Shown here in pieces: positions 37,712 to 48,990 of a DNA stretch of 64,000 bases. A program made the translations under genes and the position numbers. The notes beneath the pieces were generated by a model. That model saw only the letters and a list, made by a program, of their open reading frames with translations, was not told the origin of the DNA and did no database searches. How positions within the stretch are numbered: position 1 is the first letter of the stretch; the number at the start of each line of letters is the position of its first letter. Source of the stretch: Trifolium pratense (Eukaryota; Streptophyta; Magnoliopsida; Fabales; Fabaceae); NCBI RefSeq assembly GCF_020283565.1, contig NC_060059.1:29151838-29215837 (forward strand). The letters are read 5' to 3'.

Positions 37712-38699
37712 GACTTAATTAGTAAAATGGTCCCTTAAAGACATTTTTGGTTTCAGATTGGTCCCTTAAAGAAAAAAAGGTCCAAATAGGTTCTTTAAAG
37801 AAAAAAAAGTCCGAATAGGTCCCTTAAAGATAGGGGTGCTCAAATCCAAACCAATCCAAATAAAAACCGAAAACCGCAAAAAACCAAAGTTTTTTGGATG
37901 TGTTTGGATGTTCTTTTGTGAAAACCGCTGGATCGGATCGGATCGGATTTCGGATTGATTTCTTAAAACCGATCCAAACCAAACCAAATCGCATACATAT
38001 ATTTTAATATTTATTTATCTTTTTATTAGTATAAATATATATTATTGCATTAACCTTTTTTCATTTTAAATTTTGTTAATACTATATGTTAGTTTAATTT
38101 AATCTATTTTAAATTTTGTTAATACTATATGTTAGTTTAATTTAATCTATTTTTTTTTACTTTTTGTATGTTTTGAATATAATTGGTAATTGTCATTCCA
38201 AAATATTAATTTTCAATATATTATATGTTATATTTTACATCAAACTTAATATTTATTTTGTCAAAAATGTCAAACTATTATTTTGTAGCGTTTTTTATAA
38301 TATTTATATTTATTAAAAAAATTATAATTTATAATTTGGATATCCAAAAACCGATCCAAATTAAACCGCATAATATTGGATCGGATTGGATCGGATTTTT
38401 TTTATTTGTCATCCAAAACCGAACCAAACCGCAAATGAATTTATTTTTGGATCGGATGAGTTTTTGCCTCAAAACCGATCCAAACCGAACCGCGAGCACC
38501 CCTACTTAAAGACATCTCCATTAATCAGTTTGGTCCTATTTAGACCTCTTTTTAGGGACCAAACTGATTAACGGAGATGTCTTTAAGGGACCTATTCGGA
38601 CTTTTTTTCTCTTTAAAGGACCTATTTGGACCTTTTTTTCTTTAAGGGACCAATCTGAAACAAAAAATGTCTTTAAGGGACCATTTTACTAATTAAGCC
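37712..38699. mobile_element. MULE-like MITE with long inverted repeats, host of a nested element
   Basis: The ends are GACTTAATTAGTAAAATGGT and, inwards from the right, GGCTTAATTAGTAAAATGGT, continuing with cccttaaagacattttt and repeated gtccaaataggt units on both sides. The direct repeat TAAAAAAAA (9 bp) flanks it, fitting Mutator-like elements, although a low-complexity duplication is weak evidence. A second inverted-repeat element at 37833-38502 sits inside. Confidence 0.75.
37833..38502. mobile_element. 670-bp inverted-repeat element nested in the MULE-like MITE
   Basis: It begins GGGGTGCTCAAATCCAAACC and ends, reading inwards, GGGGTGCTCGCGGTTCGGTT. It is flanked by TA. Subterminal parts contain ggatcggatcggatcggatt and complementary aaaaccgatccaaacc blocks on both sides. 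The centre has a 44-bp direct repeat (tttaaattttgttaatacta near 38065 and 38109). Confidence 0.75.
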
Positions 38700-38842
38700 T
38701 AAAAAAAAATAAATTTTAATAATTATAAACAAACGACAAAAGCTTTAGATTTTTTTCAAAAAAAAAAATCAAAAAATCTCAAACAAACATGTGCTCTATC
38801 ACTTCAAAATTTCACCCGTTAATTTAAGATCAAATAGCCTAA

Positions 38843-39558
38843 GGGTCTGTTTGGTGAAAATAAGCTATAAGCTAGCTGATAGCTGATAAGCTAGCTGATA
38901 GCTGAAAAGCTAGCTTATAGCTGATAGCTGAAAAGCTAGCTTATTAAAATCAAAGTGTTTGGTAAAATTAGCTTTTAAAGTGGTTATTAAATACTCCCTC
39001 CGTCCCGATTTATAAGAGAAAAAAAAAACACACTTATTAAGAAATGCATTTAATATTCTAAAATCTATCAAAAACATAATTTTGTTTCCAAAAGTACCCC
39101 TATTAACTTATTCCATAAAAAAGCAAAATCATTTAATATCCTACTCCTAATTTCTAAGTACCCCTAATAATTAATTGTTTTGGAAAATATAACAAGGGGT
39201 ATTTTTGGAACTATAAAATTAAATTGGTCAAATTTGAGTATTTTCCCTTATAATTTGGGACAAAAAAAATAGTCTTTTTTCCCTTATAAATAGGGACGGA
39301 GGGAGTATAAAATTACATAATTGATAGTGGGTAGTTTATTTTTTAGAGTGGGTAGTTATTAAATTAAAGGGTAAAAATGGAATAAAGTGTAAAAAGCTAT
39401 AAGCTATAAGCTCAAATGCTACTTGAAATAGCATCTGAAAAAAAAGCTATAAGCTAGTACAAAAAGCTTGTTACCAAACACCTCTAATTTTTTGAAACAA
39501 GCTTATAAGCTCATATAATAAGCTATAAGCTAGCTTATTTGTGTTACCAAACAGAGCC
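38843..39558. mobile_element. Tourist-like MITE containing a Stowaway insertion
   Basis: The outer ends are GGGTCTGTTTGGTGAAAATA and, inwards from the right, GGCTCTGTTTGGTAACAC. Subterminal words agctataagctagct and agctgatagct occur on both sides. The flanks do not give a clean target duplication. Without the internal insertion it would be about 400 bp. Confidence 0.75.
38994..39305. mobile_element. Stowaway MITE, 312 bp
   Basis: Terminal inverted repeats CTCCCTCCGTCCC / GGGACGGAGGGAG with TA target duplication (38992-38993, 39306-39307) are diagnostic for Stowaway (Tc1/mariner). The end-proximal parts (tttataagagaaaaaaa against ttttttcccttataaa) also pair. It inserted into the older Tourist-like element. 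Confidence 0.95.
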
Positions 39559-39591
39559 ACATAATAAATTCCACTAGACAATACAAATGCC

Positions 39592-39772
39592 TAACCAAGT
39601 CATTGGACTCAAGTGGTTAATGAGCTTCATCAAAAAGGACGAATTTCGGGAGATCACAGATTCGATTCTTAGGTAGAACAATTTCTTGGCCAGACTTTAC
39701 TTATCTCACGGCCGAACTCTGGACTACTGGTGCCCCTTTCCGCTATGAACCAGAGGGTTATAAAAAAAAACG
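39592..39772 (+). repeat. tRNA-derived SINE with A-rich tail
   Basis: A box-A-like phrase (actcaagtggttaatgagc) and a box-B-like phrase (acagattcgattctt) lie about 45 bp apart, followed by ggccagactttacttatctc and gaactctggactactggtgc and an A run (aaaaaaaa at 39762). The arrangement and wording resemble legume Au-type SINEs. The poly(A)-like end is followed a few bases later by a (TAA)n tract. Confidence 0.7.
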
Positions 39773-39795
39773 TGCTACTAATTATTTATATAAAT

Positions 39796-39902
<107 letters not shown>

Positions 39903-39919
39903 CCATTAAAGAAATAATA

Positions 39920-41110
39920 ACCTGTGTTGCACCTTGGGGAAAATTGAATTTTGATAAACCCTTTTCCCAAATTGATCCTCACAAATTCGCAATTCGTTCA
40001 GCTGAACCCTCTTCACCGCCATTAACCTCACCTTCTCCACCTCCTCATCGCAAACAACCTTCTCCACAATCCAGAAATCCTTTGCTCAAGCGGTCAACAA
40101 TGTATGTTTGTGAGTCTCGCTTGCTATCGCATTACCAGAAAAAGATTATCTTGCAGGAATGGAACCATGTAAACACAAACTCCATTAATTGTTGTGGCTT
40201 TGAAGAACAAGCTTGCACCGATGTGGAGGAAGATGGGGAGTACTCTCGCTTGGTAAGGGTTATTATGAAGAGTGAGATCTATTGCATCATGGTCCTTAAA
40301 CCCTGGAATGTTAAAACTGACTGTTTGCTTTGGTCAAAAGACTTCAACCCTAGAATATCGGCATCAAAATATTGTTTTTGCAATTGCCAGCATTAGGGAC
40401 AACAACATGTACAGATGCAGCTACAGGCAAGCCTCTTTTCGAGAGAACTTTTGGTCAGTTTGTTATGGACCTTTGTGCTGCAGACTAAAGATGGTGGTAG
40501 GGTAGGGTTGATCAGGGCACTTCAAAGGGTTTGGATGCTGAGATTGAGAATAGTGGCAAAGCTCAAGAGGAAGCTGATGATGTGGTTATTGTTGAAGAAA
40601 GAATAAGCAATGAGACTCAGGACAACTCAAAGTCTCAGGACAAGGAGCAAACTTTGAAAACACCTACATTGGTGTTGGCACAAAATGATGATTTGAACCA
40701 GGCTCAACTCAAGTTACTAGTAGTAAGAATAGGTTTGGATTTGGACCGACTCAAATTACTTAATACATCTGCCCACTACTGGTGCTTTCTTTACATGGAC
40801 AAATGGTAGAGGTGGTTCTCGACACACTGATAGAAGAAGACTTGACAGGACCATTTGTAACCAAGCTTGGTTAGATGCTTGTACATCTTTGAATTGCTCA
40901 ACCCTGTTTAGAAATAGATCTGATCATTTTCCTTTGCTCTTTGATTTTAACACTCATAATCTTAGTTTCAAATTTATGAGAATGTGGTCTCTTGCTGCCA
41001 TGATGTTATAGCAAATTCTTGGAATGAAAGGGTCATTGGTTGTCCTATGTCTATTCCAAATTCTCTCACTCTCAACAGTTTTGGTGGACAAATGGATGAT
41101 TTAGGGTGTG
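39920..41110 (+). pseudogene. LINE retrotransposon remnant, endonuclease region
   Basis: 40760-41040 reads TTGAFFTWTNGRGGSRHTDR, RLDRTICNQAWLDACTSLNC, STLFRNRSDHFPLLFDF, FKFMRMWSLAA and DVIANSWNERV. This is the end of the endonuclease/exonuclease/phosphatase domain of plant LINEs (FTWTN..., RLDR, SDH.PLL). Upstream, 39944-40740 has several open pieces in different frames (e.g. SSPPLTSPSPPPHRKQPS) that may be the LINE nucleic-acid-binding region but are not diagnostic. RT is missing. Stops and frame changes are frequent. Confidence 0.75.
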
Positions 41111-41835
41111 TTTATTTAAGTTTTAAAAAAATATTTTGTTGTGAAAAAATTAAAGGATTTTTTCCAGAGATTTTTAGAAAAATTTAAAGTTATTTTCGGT
41201 TTGTTCATCATAGAAAAATCATTTTTTTTAATAGATTTGAAGCTCCTACATCTAAGTTTTAGTTTCTTGTTCTTTTATAAAAATAGATTTTAAAAAAGTT
41301 CTTAGTATTAGCTTTTTATTTCAAGGCTAAAAATATATATTTTTTAAATAATTTTAATAAAAATTAAAATAAACACTATTAAAATAATAAATAAAAAAAT
41401 TGGTTAAATAATTTTTTTTAAAAGATAAATAGATTTGGGCGCCTATTTACACGGATACAACTTATTCATACGCTCACAACTAAAATTCTTACAAAAAAAA
41501 TTCTTTAATATTACAATTATTCTGAAAAACAGAAAAAAGAATCCCCTAAATCTCTAATGGCTTATTTTGAGAGAAATGAATGTCACACATGAATTATCTA
41601 AAATAATAATTTTCCTATTTTTAAGCCTTTTGCTTTCAAGTATCTCTACCTGCCCCTCACTTTTATTTCCTATTTTTATGCTTGTTTAAATCTTTGTCCC
41701 TTTGGCTTCTAATTTATAGATTGTTGTTGAAATTGGATTGATTTTTTTTTTTAGAGCAAAATTGTATTGATTTGATACATGATTTTGATGAAGTTTTATT
41801 TAAAAGTTTAATTAATCATCCCCTTGATTTGAGCT
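41111..41835 (+). promoter_or_regulatory. upstream region of the ANKRD13 gene
   Basis: This AT-rich sequence between a LINE relic and the ANKRD13 start should contain promoter and 5' UTR. A pyrimidine-rich block (ctctacctgcccctcacttt, 41644-41700) precedes the ATG by about 150 bp. No individual element can be asserted. Confidence 0.35.
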
Positions 41836-43982
41836 ATGGCAGGCATTGATGTGTCAGCATATGCTCATAGTTCTGTGCATAAAGCCATAATATTGAAAGA
41901 TTATGATAATCTTAAGAAGATAATTGATAATTTACCAAAACTTGGTAATGCTTATGAAATAAAAACTGAGCGTGCATCAATAGCTGAGGAAGAAAAAGCT
42001 GCTGCAATTTCTGCAGTGATAGATAGAAGAGATGTGTTACATGGTGACACGCCTCTTCACTTGGCTGTAAAACTCGGGGATATTGTTGCGGCTGAAATGC
42101 TCATGGCTGCCGGTGCAAATAATAGATTGAAGAATAGTGAAGGTTGGAGTGCTTTCAGAGAAGCTATCATAAAAAAACAGGATAAAATAGCATTGATTAT
42201 GATTAAGTATTCTTATGGCGAAATGGACGAAAAATGGTACCGGAGGTTTCCTCGTTACTTTGCGACGATGAGAAGGATGAGAGACTTTTATATGGAGATT
42301 ACATTTCATTTTGAGAGTTCTGTCATACCTTTTATATCGAGGATTGCGCCTTCGGATACTTACAAGATTTGGAAAAGAGGTGCTAATATGAGAGCTGATA
42401 TGACTTTGGCTGGTTTTGATGGTTTGAAAATGAAAAGATCTGATCAAAGTGTTCTTTTCATTGGTGATGAATCTGATGATGAGAGAATAAGTCCTGGATT
42501 TATGTGTTTGATTTCGCACGAGAAAAAAGAAGTAGTTGTTCCTTATTTATCTAGACCTTCAAAACCAGATGAAAGAGAATTGAAACAATATTTAGCTAAA
42601 ACATCTACTGAGGCTAAAGTTGTTAGAATTGGAATTGATGTGAGTCAAGCACTTCTTGTTCCGCAAATAACATGGAGGAAAAAGGAGAGAAAAGAAAGTG
42701 TAGGGCAATGGAAAAGTAAGGTTTATGATATGCAAAATGTGGTTTTAACCGTTAAATCAAGAAAGGTTCCTGGAGTTCAAGCTCCTAAGTTACCTCCTAA
42801 AGAAAATTGTAACAAGCAAAATGAAAAGATTGATGATATTTTGACAGATGATGAGAGAAAGCAATTAGAAGCTGAATTGAGTTACTCAGAAGATAATCAC
42901 GGTCATAAAAGTGAATCTAAGAAAGGGAAGAAAGGGAAGTCTAGTGGACATAAAGAAAAGGATCATCGTCGTCATCACAAAACGAAAAGTACCAAAATGG
43001 CTTCTACTGCTAGCAGCAGTAGTAGTAATCACAAGGAGGAAAATGGTGACAGTGAGTATAAAAGAGGGATGATGCCAGCACTTTGGCTATCTCCAAACTT
43101 TCCATTAAAAATTGAAGAGTTTTTACCTTTGCTTGACATTCTTGCGGAAAAAGTTAAAGCGGTTCGTCGTGTTAGAGAACTCCTTACAACAAAACTTCCA
43201 AAAGATACCTTTCCTGTTAAGGTGTGTGCTCTTTATGATCTTCTTTGGTTTCTGCATTTTACAAACATCATAGATTTATTGGCATATAGCATAGTACTTT
43301 GGTGTCTGAGTATTCCATGTGTAAGTAGTTTACATGATTCTTTCCATTCTGTTTTCCTTGATGCACAAGTCACTAGCTAGTGAAAATTACAATTTTTGGT
43401 TTGTTTTATTCTCTTTAGTACTATGCTTTTTGTTTATATGATGTCTCATCATGTATTGGTTATGGAACTATTAAGTTTTTTTTTTTTTTTTGGTACATGG
43501 AACTATTAAGTTTTTATCTATACTATATTTTGCTGCAAAACAAGATTATAAGATAAAGACTAATATACCTATCATTTATTCATGGTATATATGATTGTAT
43601 ATTCATTTCATTGTGTTTCCAAATTCAGATTGCTATTCCTGTGGTATCTACAGTTAAAGTATTGGTTACATTTACAAAGTTTGAAGAAATACCAAAAGTA
43701 GATGAATTTGAATCAGCTCCATCAAGTCCTACTTCTGCTGACTTTGAGAATGCACCAGAAGAAGAAGAACCCTCCGCATCATCATCAGCATCAACATCAC
43801 AATCGTCGTGGTTTCAATGGATACGGACTCCTTCTCAGTCCAATTCATCTGCTGCTGAAAACTATAATAAAGCAGAAGACCTATTTACAATTCCCTCTAA
43901 TTATACATGGGTTGCTATTGATTCAAAGATAAAGGCTCAAGAAAAGAACAAGACAAAGGAGACAAAGGACATAAAGTCGTAA
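41836..43982 (+). CDS. ANKRD13-type ankyrin / GPCR-chaperone-domain protein, 2 exons
   Basis: Plant relatives of ANKRD13 carry ankyrin repeats followed by the GPCR-chaperone domain; animal members bind ubiquitin and act in endosomal sorting. Exon 1 is 41836-43221 and exon 2 is 43629-43982, a GT-AG intron in phase 0, giving 579 residues. Reading through the intron gives an artificial 514-residue product. The start MAGIDVSAYAHSSVHKAI is typical. Ankyrin text is GDTPLHLAVKLGDIVAAEML (about 72-95). The core is MRRMRDFYMEITFHFESSVI, FISRIAPSDTYKIWKRGANM and RADMTLAGFDGLKM, then VYDMQNVVLTVKSRKVPG. A Lys/Ser/His-rich linker (about 350-400) precedes ALWLSPNFPLKIEEFLPLLD and, across the splice, TFPVK-IAIPVV. 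It is intact and is the likely source of the two chimeric pseudogenes. Confidence 0.94.
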
Positions 43983-44015
43983 CTAATTAACTAGGAACAT
44001 TACCGCGGTTCTTTA

Positions 44016-44915
44016 GGGCCTGTTTGGTGCACAGGATAAGGGACAGGATAGGATAAGTGTATCATATCCTGCCGCAATCCAGTGTTTGGTGATACGGCAG
44101 GATATGATAAGTTAATCTTGAAGCTTATCCTATCCTGTCTCTCTAGTTATAATTTTTATCCTGAATTTGAGCTGGGTTACCAGCAGGATAGGATAAGAAA
44201 AAAAAAATACTGATTTATTTTATAAAATATATTTTAAAATACATAAAATAAAATTAATAAAATATAAATAATAAAATAATTAATTTTTAAATATATATGT
44301 GATTTTCTCACAGGGGTAATTTTGTAATTTATATATTCTAAGAAATCAAAATTTTACTAAAATTACAATATTTTAAAGTAAAATGATTATTAAAAAATTG
44401 ACAAATAGGGATATTAATTTAAATTTTATAAAAAATTAAATATAATCTTTTGCAATAGTAGTTTTATTATTTACGTATGAGATATATCATATATTTATTT
44501 GGCTTATTTAACATGTATATATTATTGAGTTATTTATTTGATCATGATTCATATAAAAAATTAAACTTGATTATTTTCTCACAATTTTTATTTGAAATTA
44601 TATAAAGTTATTTGATTACTTATTCATATTTTTTATTTATAAAATTAAAAGTATTACAAAATAATTTTAAAAAAATAACAATTGTTTTACAATAGTAATT
44701 TTTTCATTGTCATTTAAATATGTTATATATCTTATCATATTATTATGAGCTATTAAAAACAAAATATAATAGTTATCATGTTTATTATCCTGTGTGCACC
44801 AAACACAGGATATGATAACTGAGTATAACTGTTATCCTGCTGTTATCATATCCTATCCTTATCCTGTTTTATATCCTATCCTGTCATTATGCTATCCTGC
44901 GCACCAAACGGACCC
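44016..44915. mobile_element. PIF/Harbinger-type MITE, 900 bp, in the ANKRD13 3' region
   Basis: The ends are GGGCCTGTTTGGTGCACAGG and, inwards from the right, GGGTCCGTTTGGTGCGCAGG, with a TTA target duplication on both sides. Subterminal ggataggataag and complement words extend the pairing. It begins 33 bp after the ANKRD13 stop codon, so the gene probably uses a poly(A) site in or beyond the element. It is a relative of the 1811-bp element at 24844. Confidence 0.9.
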
Positions 44916-45514
44916 TTATAGTTTTACAATTTAATTGTTAAACCAGTTGTATATATACTGCACATTTGTAGTTTTACATATTAATTTTCTCATTTGAGTG
45001 GAAATAGGATAATTTGGAAGCAAAACAACATAGCATAAATTGACCAGAAAAAAATAAATACAAATAGGATACTAACACAGCAATGAGAGAACGAATAAAA
45101 ATAAATTGACCAGAAATTGTTTGTTTTAATAAGTTCAGAAAACATGCAAGATAGAGAGAGCTAGTAAATGCAGAGTAAAAATTGGAAAGTATCATGCGCA
45201 CCAAACGGACCGTTATACTTCAAAATAACACACATAGCATAAACCCTTGTAGAACACTTGAAAGTCGAAACCGTCAAGACGAAAACATCTTAAAATCAAA
45301 AATTGGCAATAACTACTTTTGATGCCTCCATTGGAACAAGAGATCAAACTTTACCTTTCTTCACTCAACAAATGCCTTTTCAAAACTCAAGTTTCTATAT
45401 TTTGATCAAAAACACTCATTCATGCAATCCTATTCAACAAATGCAGTAAAACACAAGCATCTGACCTATTATTAACAATGCATGGACAACGTGGATCTCT
45501 GACGAGGACGTCGT
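44916..45514. other. intergenic DNA with a MITE end fragment
   Basis: atcatgcgcaccaaacggac at 45190 is a detached right end of the same MITE family (only about 25 bp remain). No gene is seen in the rest. Confidence 0.45.
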
Positions 45515-45790
45515 GTCCTCATCGGTTACGCGCTTTGTTAACTTTCAAACATGTTGCCATTTCGATGAAAGGGATCCAACCTAACAAAATTGTTAGAGGA
45601 ATGTTAGAATGAGAAAGCTTATTGAATGTGAATTTATAGCAAACACAAGACCTGCATACCGCAACTGGAGAGATTAATCCCCTCGAGGTAACTGAGGATC
45701 CAACAAATGTTTCTCCATACGCACCGCTGGGGATCGAACCCAGGATCAAATGGTTAAGGGACCCAAGTATCCACCACTTGTGACACAGTA
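45515..45790 (-). repeat. tRNA-derived SINE-like repeat
   Basis: On the minus strand the sequence runs cacaagtggtggatacttgg (box-A-like), then atcctgggttcgatcccc (box-B GGTTCGATCC), then tgcgtatggagaaacatttg, tcagttacctcgaggggatt, aatctctccagttgcgg. Box A and B spacing suits a tRNA-derived SINE, and a worn copy is at 3465-3600. It is not a tRNA gene because no cloverleaf with acceptor stem closes. Confidence 0.6.
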
Positions 45791-45828
45791 TGTTCGTATA
45801 AAGGTATAATATTTAAATAACACCTAAT

Positions 45829-46275
45829 TGATTTTATTAATACATTTTATGTCTATAATAATTTAAAAAAAGAGAAAAATATGATGAGTAGAGTTGTTAT
45901 CGAAAAGAAGTGGGAGGTTGTTGCCCATTTAAATATTACAAGATTAAACAGATTAATCATTGCAGTTACCGTTTAAAAAAATTGATTTTATTAAAACATT
46001 TTATAGTGTCTATAATTTAAAAAATTAGTAGACTTCTAATTGGGGAAAAAAAGTGGGTGGTTTTCGTCAATTTAAATCTCACATGACTCGAAAGATTGAT
46101 CACTGCAGTTACCAATTTAAAAAAAAAATGATTTTATTAAAACATTTTATAGTGTCTATAATTTAAAAGATTAGTAGACTTCTAATCGGGAAAGAATTGT
46201 AAAAGAAGTGGGTGGATTCCGTCAATTTAAATCTCACATGACTCGAAAGATTGATCACTATAGTTACCGATTAAA
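45829..46275. repeat. tandem repeat, ~150-bp unit, about three copies
   Basis: Units share tgattttattaaaacatttt, atagtgtctataattta, ttagtagacttctaat(t/c)ggg, aagtgggtgg and actcgaaagattgatcac. The second and third start 146 bp apart (45983, 46129), with an older copy from 45829. The element lies about 250 bp upstream of a B3 gene. Confidence 0.85.
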
Positions 46276-46520
46276 AAACAACTTTTTCAAATGTTACTTT
46301 TTTTTTAAAGGTATCAAATGTTACTGTTAAAATAAAATAAAACACGCAATTTTTTCATTTATTTTTAAAACAAGTTTTTCAAATGTATTTGATCATATTT
46401 CTCTAGTTAGATATTTTTATACAAGAAAATGTACAAATAAACAAAAGTATCTATATATAATAAGATAAGAATGATTAATTAAACAAGAAAAAGGAATTCT
46501 CCAACTTCATTCCAATTCCA

Positions 46521-47091
46521 ATGGCTTCTCACAGCAACAACAATACTATTTGCCCTCATTCTGTATTTGAGGTGTGTTCGTGTTCAAATGTGTGTCTACA
46601 TTTGTCACTCACTCCTTGCTGTCCATTGCCATGTACAACAACAACAACAAGAAATGAGAAACAATCCACAAAGAAGAAGAGAAGGCTTGTGCAGCAAGAA
46701 AACAATTCTTCAAGAAAACAATTCTTCAAGAAAAATGGCATGCAATGATGTAAATATAAACTGGGAGATTAAGAAGGTGTTGACGGAAAGCGACGTTCTA
46801 GGAGTAACGTGCAGATTACTTGTTGGGAAAAAGTGTGCCGAGGCATTTGTTGTTCCAATATTTGGCCGTGATGATGTTGAGAATGGTGTAAATGTCAAGA
46901 TAAGGGATTATGACACTCATTCTGTTCATTATCTTGTTTTCAAGAAATGTTCCTCCAGAAGCTATGGTTTCGGCCGCAATTGGATGAAAGAATTTGTAAG
47001 TAGAAGAGGGTTAAAGGGAGGCGATATGATCGGTCTTCACTGGGATCAAAACAACCAACAATTCAATTTCTCGGTCATCGAAGCCAATTAA
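46521..47091 (+). CDS. B3-domain protein, unit A, with a frame-shifting 16-bp microduplication
   Basis: This is a small B3 DNA-binding protein (At2g31720/REM-like, probably a nuclear transcription factor). The domain reads WEIKKVLTESDVLGVTCRLL, VGKKCAEAFVVPIFGRDDVE, VNVKIRDYDTHSVHYLVFKK, YGFGRNWMKEFVSRRGLKGG and DMIGLHWDQNNQQFNFSVIE. From comparison with unit B, the leader MASHSNNNTICPHSVFEVCS and KKRRLVQQENNSSRK should join the B3 domain. Here the phrase aaaacaattcttcaag is duplicated (about 46701-46734), shifting frame by +1. The 46521 ATG therefore yields only 75 residues. The internal ATG at 46735 gives a clean 118-residue B3 protein ending at 47091. The B3 domain itself is undamaged. Confidence 0.8.
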
Positions 47092-48329
47092 GATAGACTA
47101 CTTGTGGTTTGATCCTATTTCCTCTTATGCAATTTCATGAGTCTTACACCTTTTCTGAATTTCATGAGTCTTACACCTTTTCTGATTAATGTTTACTTCC
47201 AAAGGCTTTCTTTAATGTTGTGCTATACTTAATTAATTAATCACCTTACATACTAGTATGATCCCTTTATTCTTTGCTGCCTTATTTGGTTTCCAGATTT
47301 TGTAGACCTTAAATCTCTGCTGCATTAATATTTTTTCAATTTGTGTTAAACATATATGTTTCCTCTTTTGTATTAACTGTAATTTGAACATATCGGAAAT
47401 GGTGATTCTCACACAATTTCATCGAGTAATCTGACGTACTGTCATGGATTTAGAAATAGAGGATCATTAGATAACCAATCTTGCTTTAAAAATAGAGTTA
47501 TATATTAATTGGGGATCCATAAGTCCTAGTGCAATCGATGCAGTTTGGCAGGTATTTGGAATGAATCAACTGAACTAGTTTACTAAACACAGCTGTATTA
47601 GATTCTCTAGTAAGCCCTTCATCCTTCTAAGTCTATCTTATTCGCAACATCGATCTCCTTATTCACCAAAACCAAATATTAGGAGATCCATCATCATCCA
47701 CACCAGAATTCTTTTGAGTATGCCTATGACAGTATCTGTTGGTTAAGTCATCATGGTCTCATCTCCGGGAGTCCTTAAAATGTTCCACCATAATCCCATT
47801 CGTCAAATAATAGGAGGCTTCTGAGTTTTGAATATGGTTTAACCTATGACACTCATCATAACAACAGGCTTACCTTGATTGATTTTCGCCAATGCCTCCA
47901 ATGAAAATTAGCTGCTTCATGATCCTTTTACCGCAATGATGTCGAATTCAGGAACGGATTTTAGTGCATCATCATCACCATTATCTGCACTAGCTCTTGC
48001 ACGATAGGCATATTGTCCACACGATGTGAAGACCTTCATATTCAACCTTATACCAATATCCATTCAACCATAGTATTCCAAAAACAGCCCATTTCGTCGG
48101 TCCACGTAGAACACACATTTGCTTGAAAACTTTTTCCACCTTCATGCTCAATGTGAACCGTCTTATGTGCTACTGCTATGAGATCAACTATCTCCATCTT
48201 TCATGGACACATGCATACATTTGGGATAATTTGTCACCAATTTGAGTTTCACAAAGCTCGAGAGAGATTAATCACTAGGTACGCGTAAAAGATATTGATT
48301 TTAAAAAATAAATAGAGACTCATATTGGT
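47092..48329. other. unit A downstream region, no gene recognised
   Basis: A direct repeat of catgagtcttacaccttttc occurs at about 47138 and 47164. On the minus strand near 48205-48040, TVHIEHEGGKSFQANVCSTW then TDEMGCFWNTMVEWIL hints at a decayed exon of unknown family. Units B and D keep only the two edges of this stretch (cctatttcctcttatgcaat and ccattcaaccatagtattcc), so about 0.9 kb is missing from them. Confidence 0.4.
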
Positions 48330-48990
48330 CTAAAGAATGAGACAAGGTTGAATCAACATACCATACATATTTGAGCTTGAATTTGTCAACATTAACACCC
48401 AATGCAATACAGGTAGAATCAATTCCTGAAACACGTCTTTCCCAACAAATAGTCTACTCATATAGTCAATTAGATCACTCTTTTTCCAACACATTTTTGA
48501 ATTTTCAAGGATCATATCATATAGCATCAGCTCAATATGATTAGTAGACTACTTGCTGGGAAAGAAGTGGGAGGATTGAACACGGTGTTAGACGGAGACA
48601 GACATTCATAATGGAACCCTACTCTAGTGGTACAAGAAACATAGATACAACACAATGATGAATGACAAACAAATTAATGTTGATATAGCAAACAAAGTTT
48701 CTTTTTTCTTTTTGCACAAGTTTCGCAAATAGAGTTTTGTTACACTCTTATACTAAAATTTCGAATGTGTAATAGAGTATTGCGCAAGTTAAACTAAAAT
48801 CAATGTTTTTTCCGTTACAAACATATTTTTTTCCTTCAATCTATACGAACATAAACAATAACAGTTAAATGCCACCAAAATAGAAACTAAAACGGTCAAA
48901 GGATTAATTATCCATTATTATTATAACAAGAATACTCATAAAAATAAAACTCAATCTAATAATCTACTTTTGTAAAAAAAAAAAAAAGAG
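48330..48990 (-). pseudogene. second B3-like remnant of unit A (minus strand)
   Basis: 48527-48330 reads MLYDMILENSKMCWKKSDLI, DYMSRLFVGKDVFQELILPV, LHWVLMLTNSSSNMYGML. SRLFVGKD..QELILPVL is laid out like the first half of the B3 domain (CRLLVGKK..EAFVVPIF), so this is a diverged, truncated B3 paralogue. Near-identical copies lie at 54660-54960 (-), 56500-56720 (+) and 57830-58110 (-). 48640-48980 is non-coding and matches 56100-56400 inverted. Confidence 0.6.

Noticed and set aside
42037..42519. 160-codon minus-strand frame
   Set aside because: It is antisense to the ANKRD13 exon and its content is the complement of that gene.
43201..43380. Hydrophobic C-terminus (LYDLLWFLHFTNIIDLLAYS) of the ANKRD13 frame as a membrane anchor
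   Set aside because: It is intron sequence: a GT donor follows PVK and the acceptor at 43628 restores the conserved IAIPVV continuation.
45519..45790. Possible tRNA gene from a good box B (GGTTCGATCC)
   Set aside because: No acceptor stem or complete cloverleaf closes around it, and the sequence continues as a repeat with another copy at 3465-3600. It fits a SINE better.
46521..46748. 75-codon protein MASHSNNN... as an independent gene
   Set aside because: Comparison with unit B shows it is the leader of the B3 protein, separated by a 16-bp duplication.
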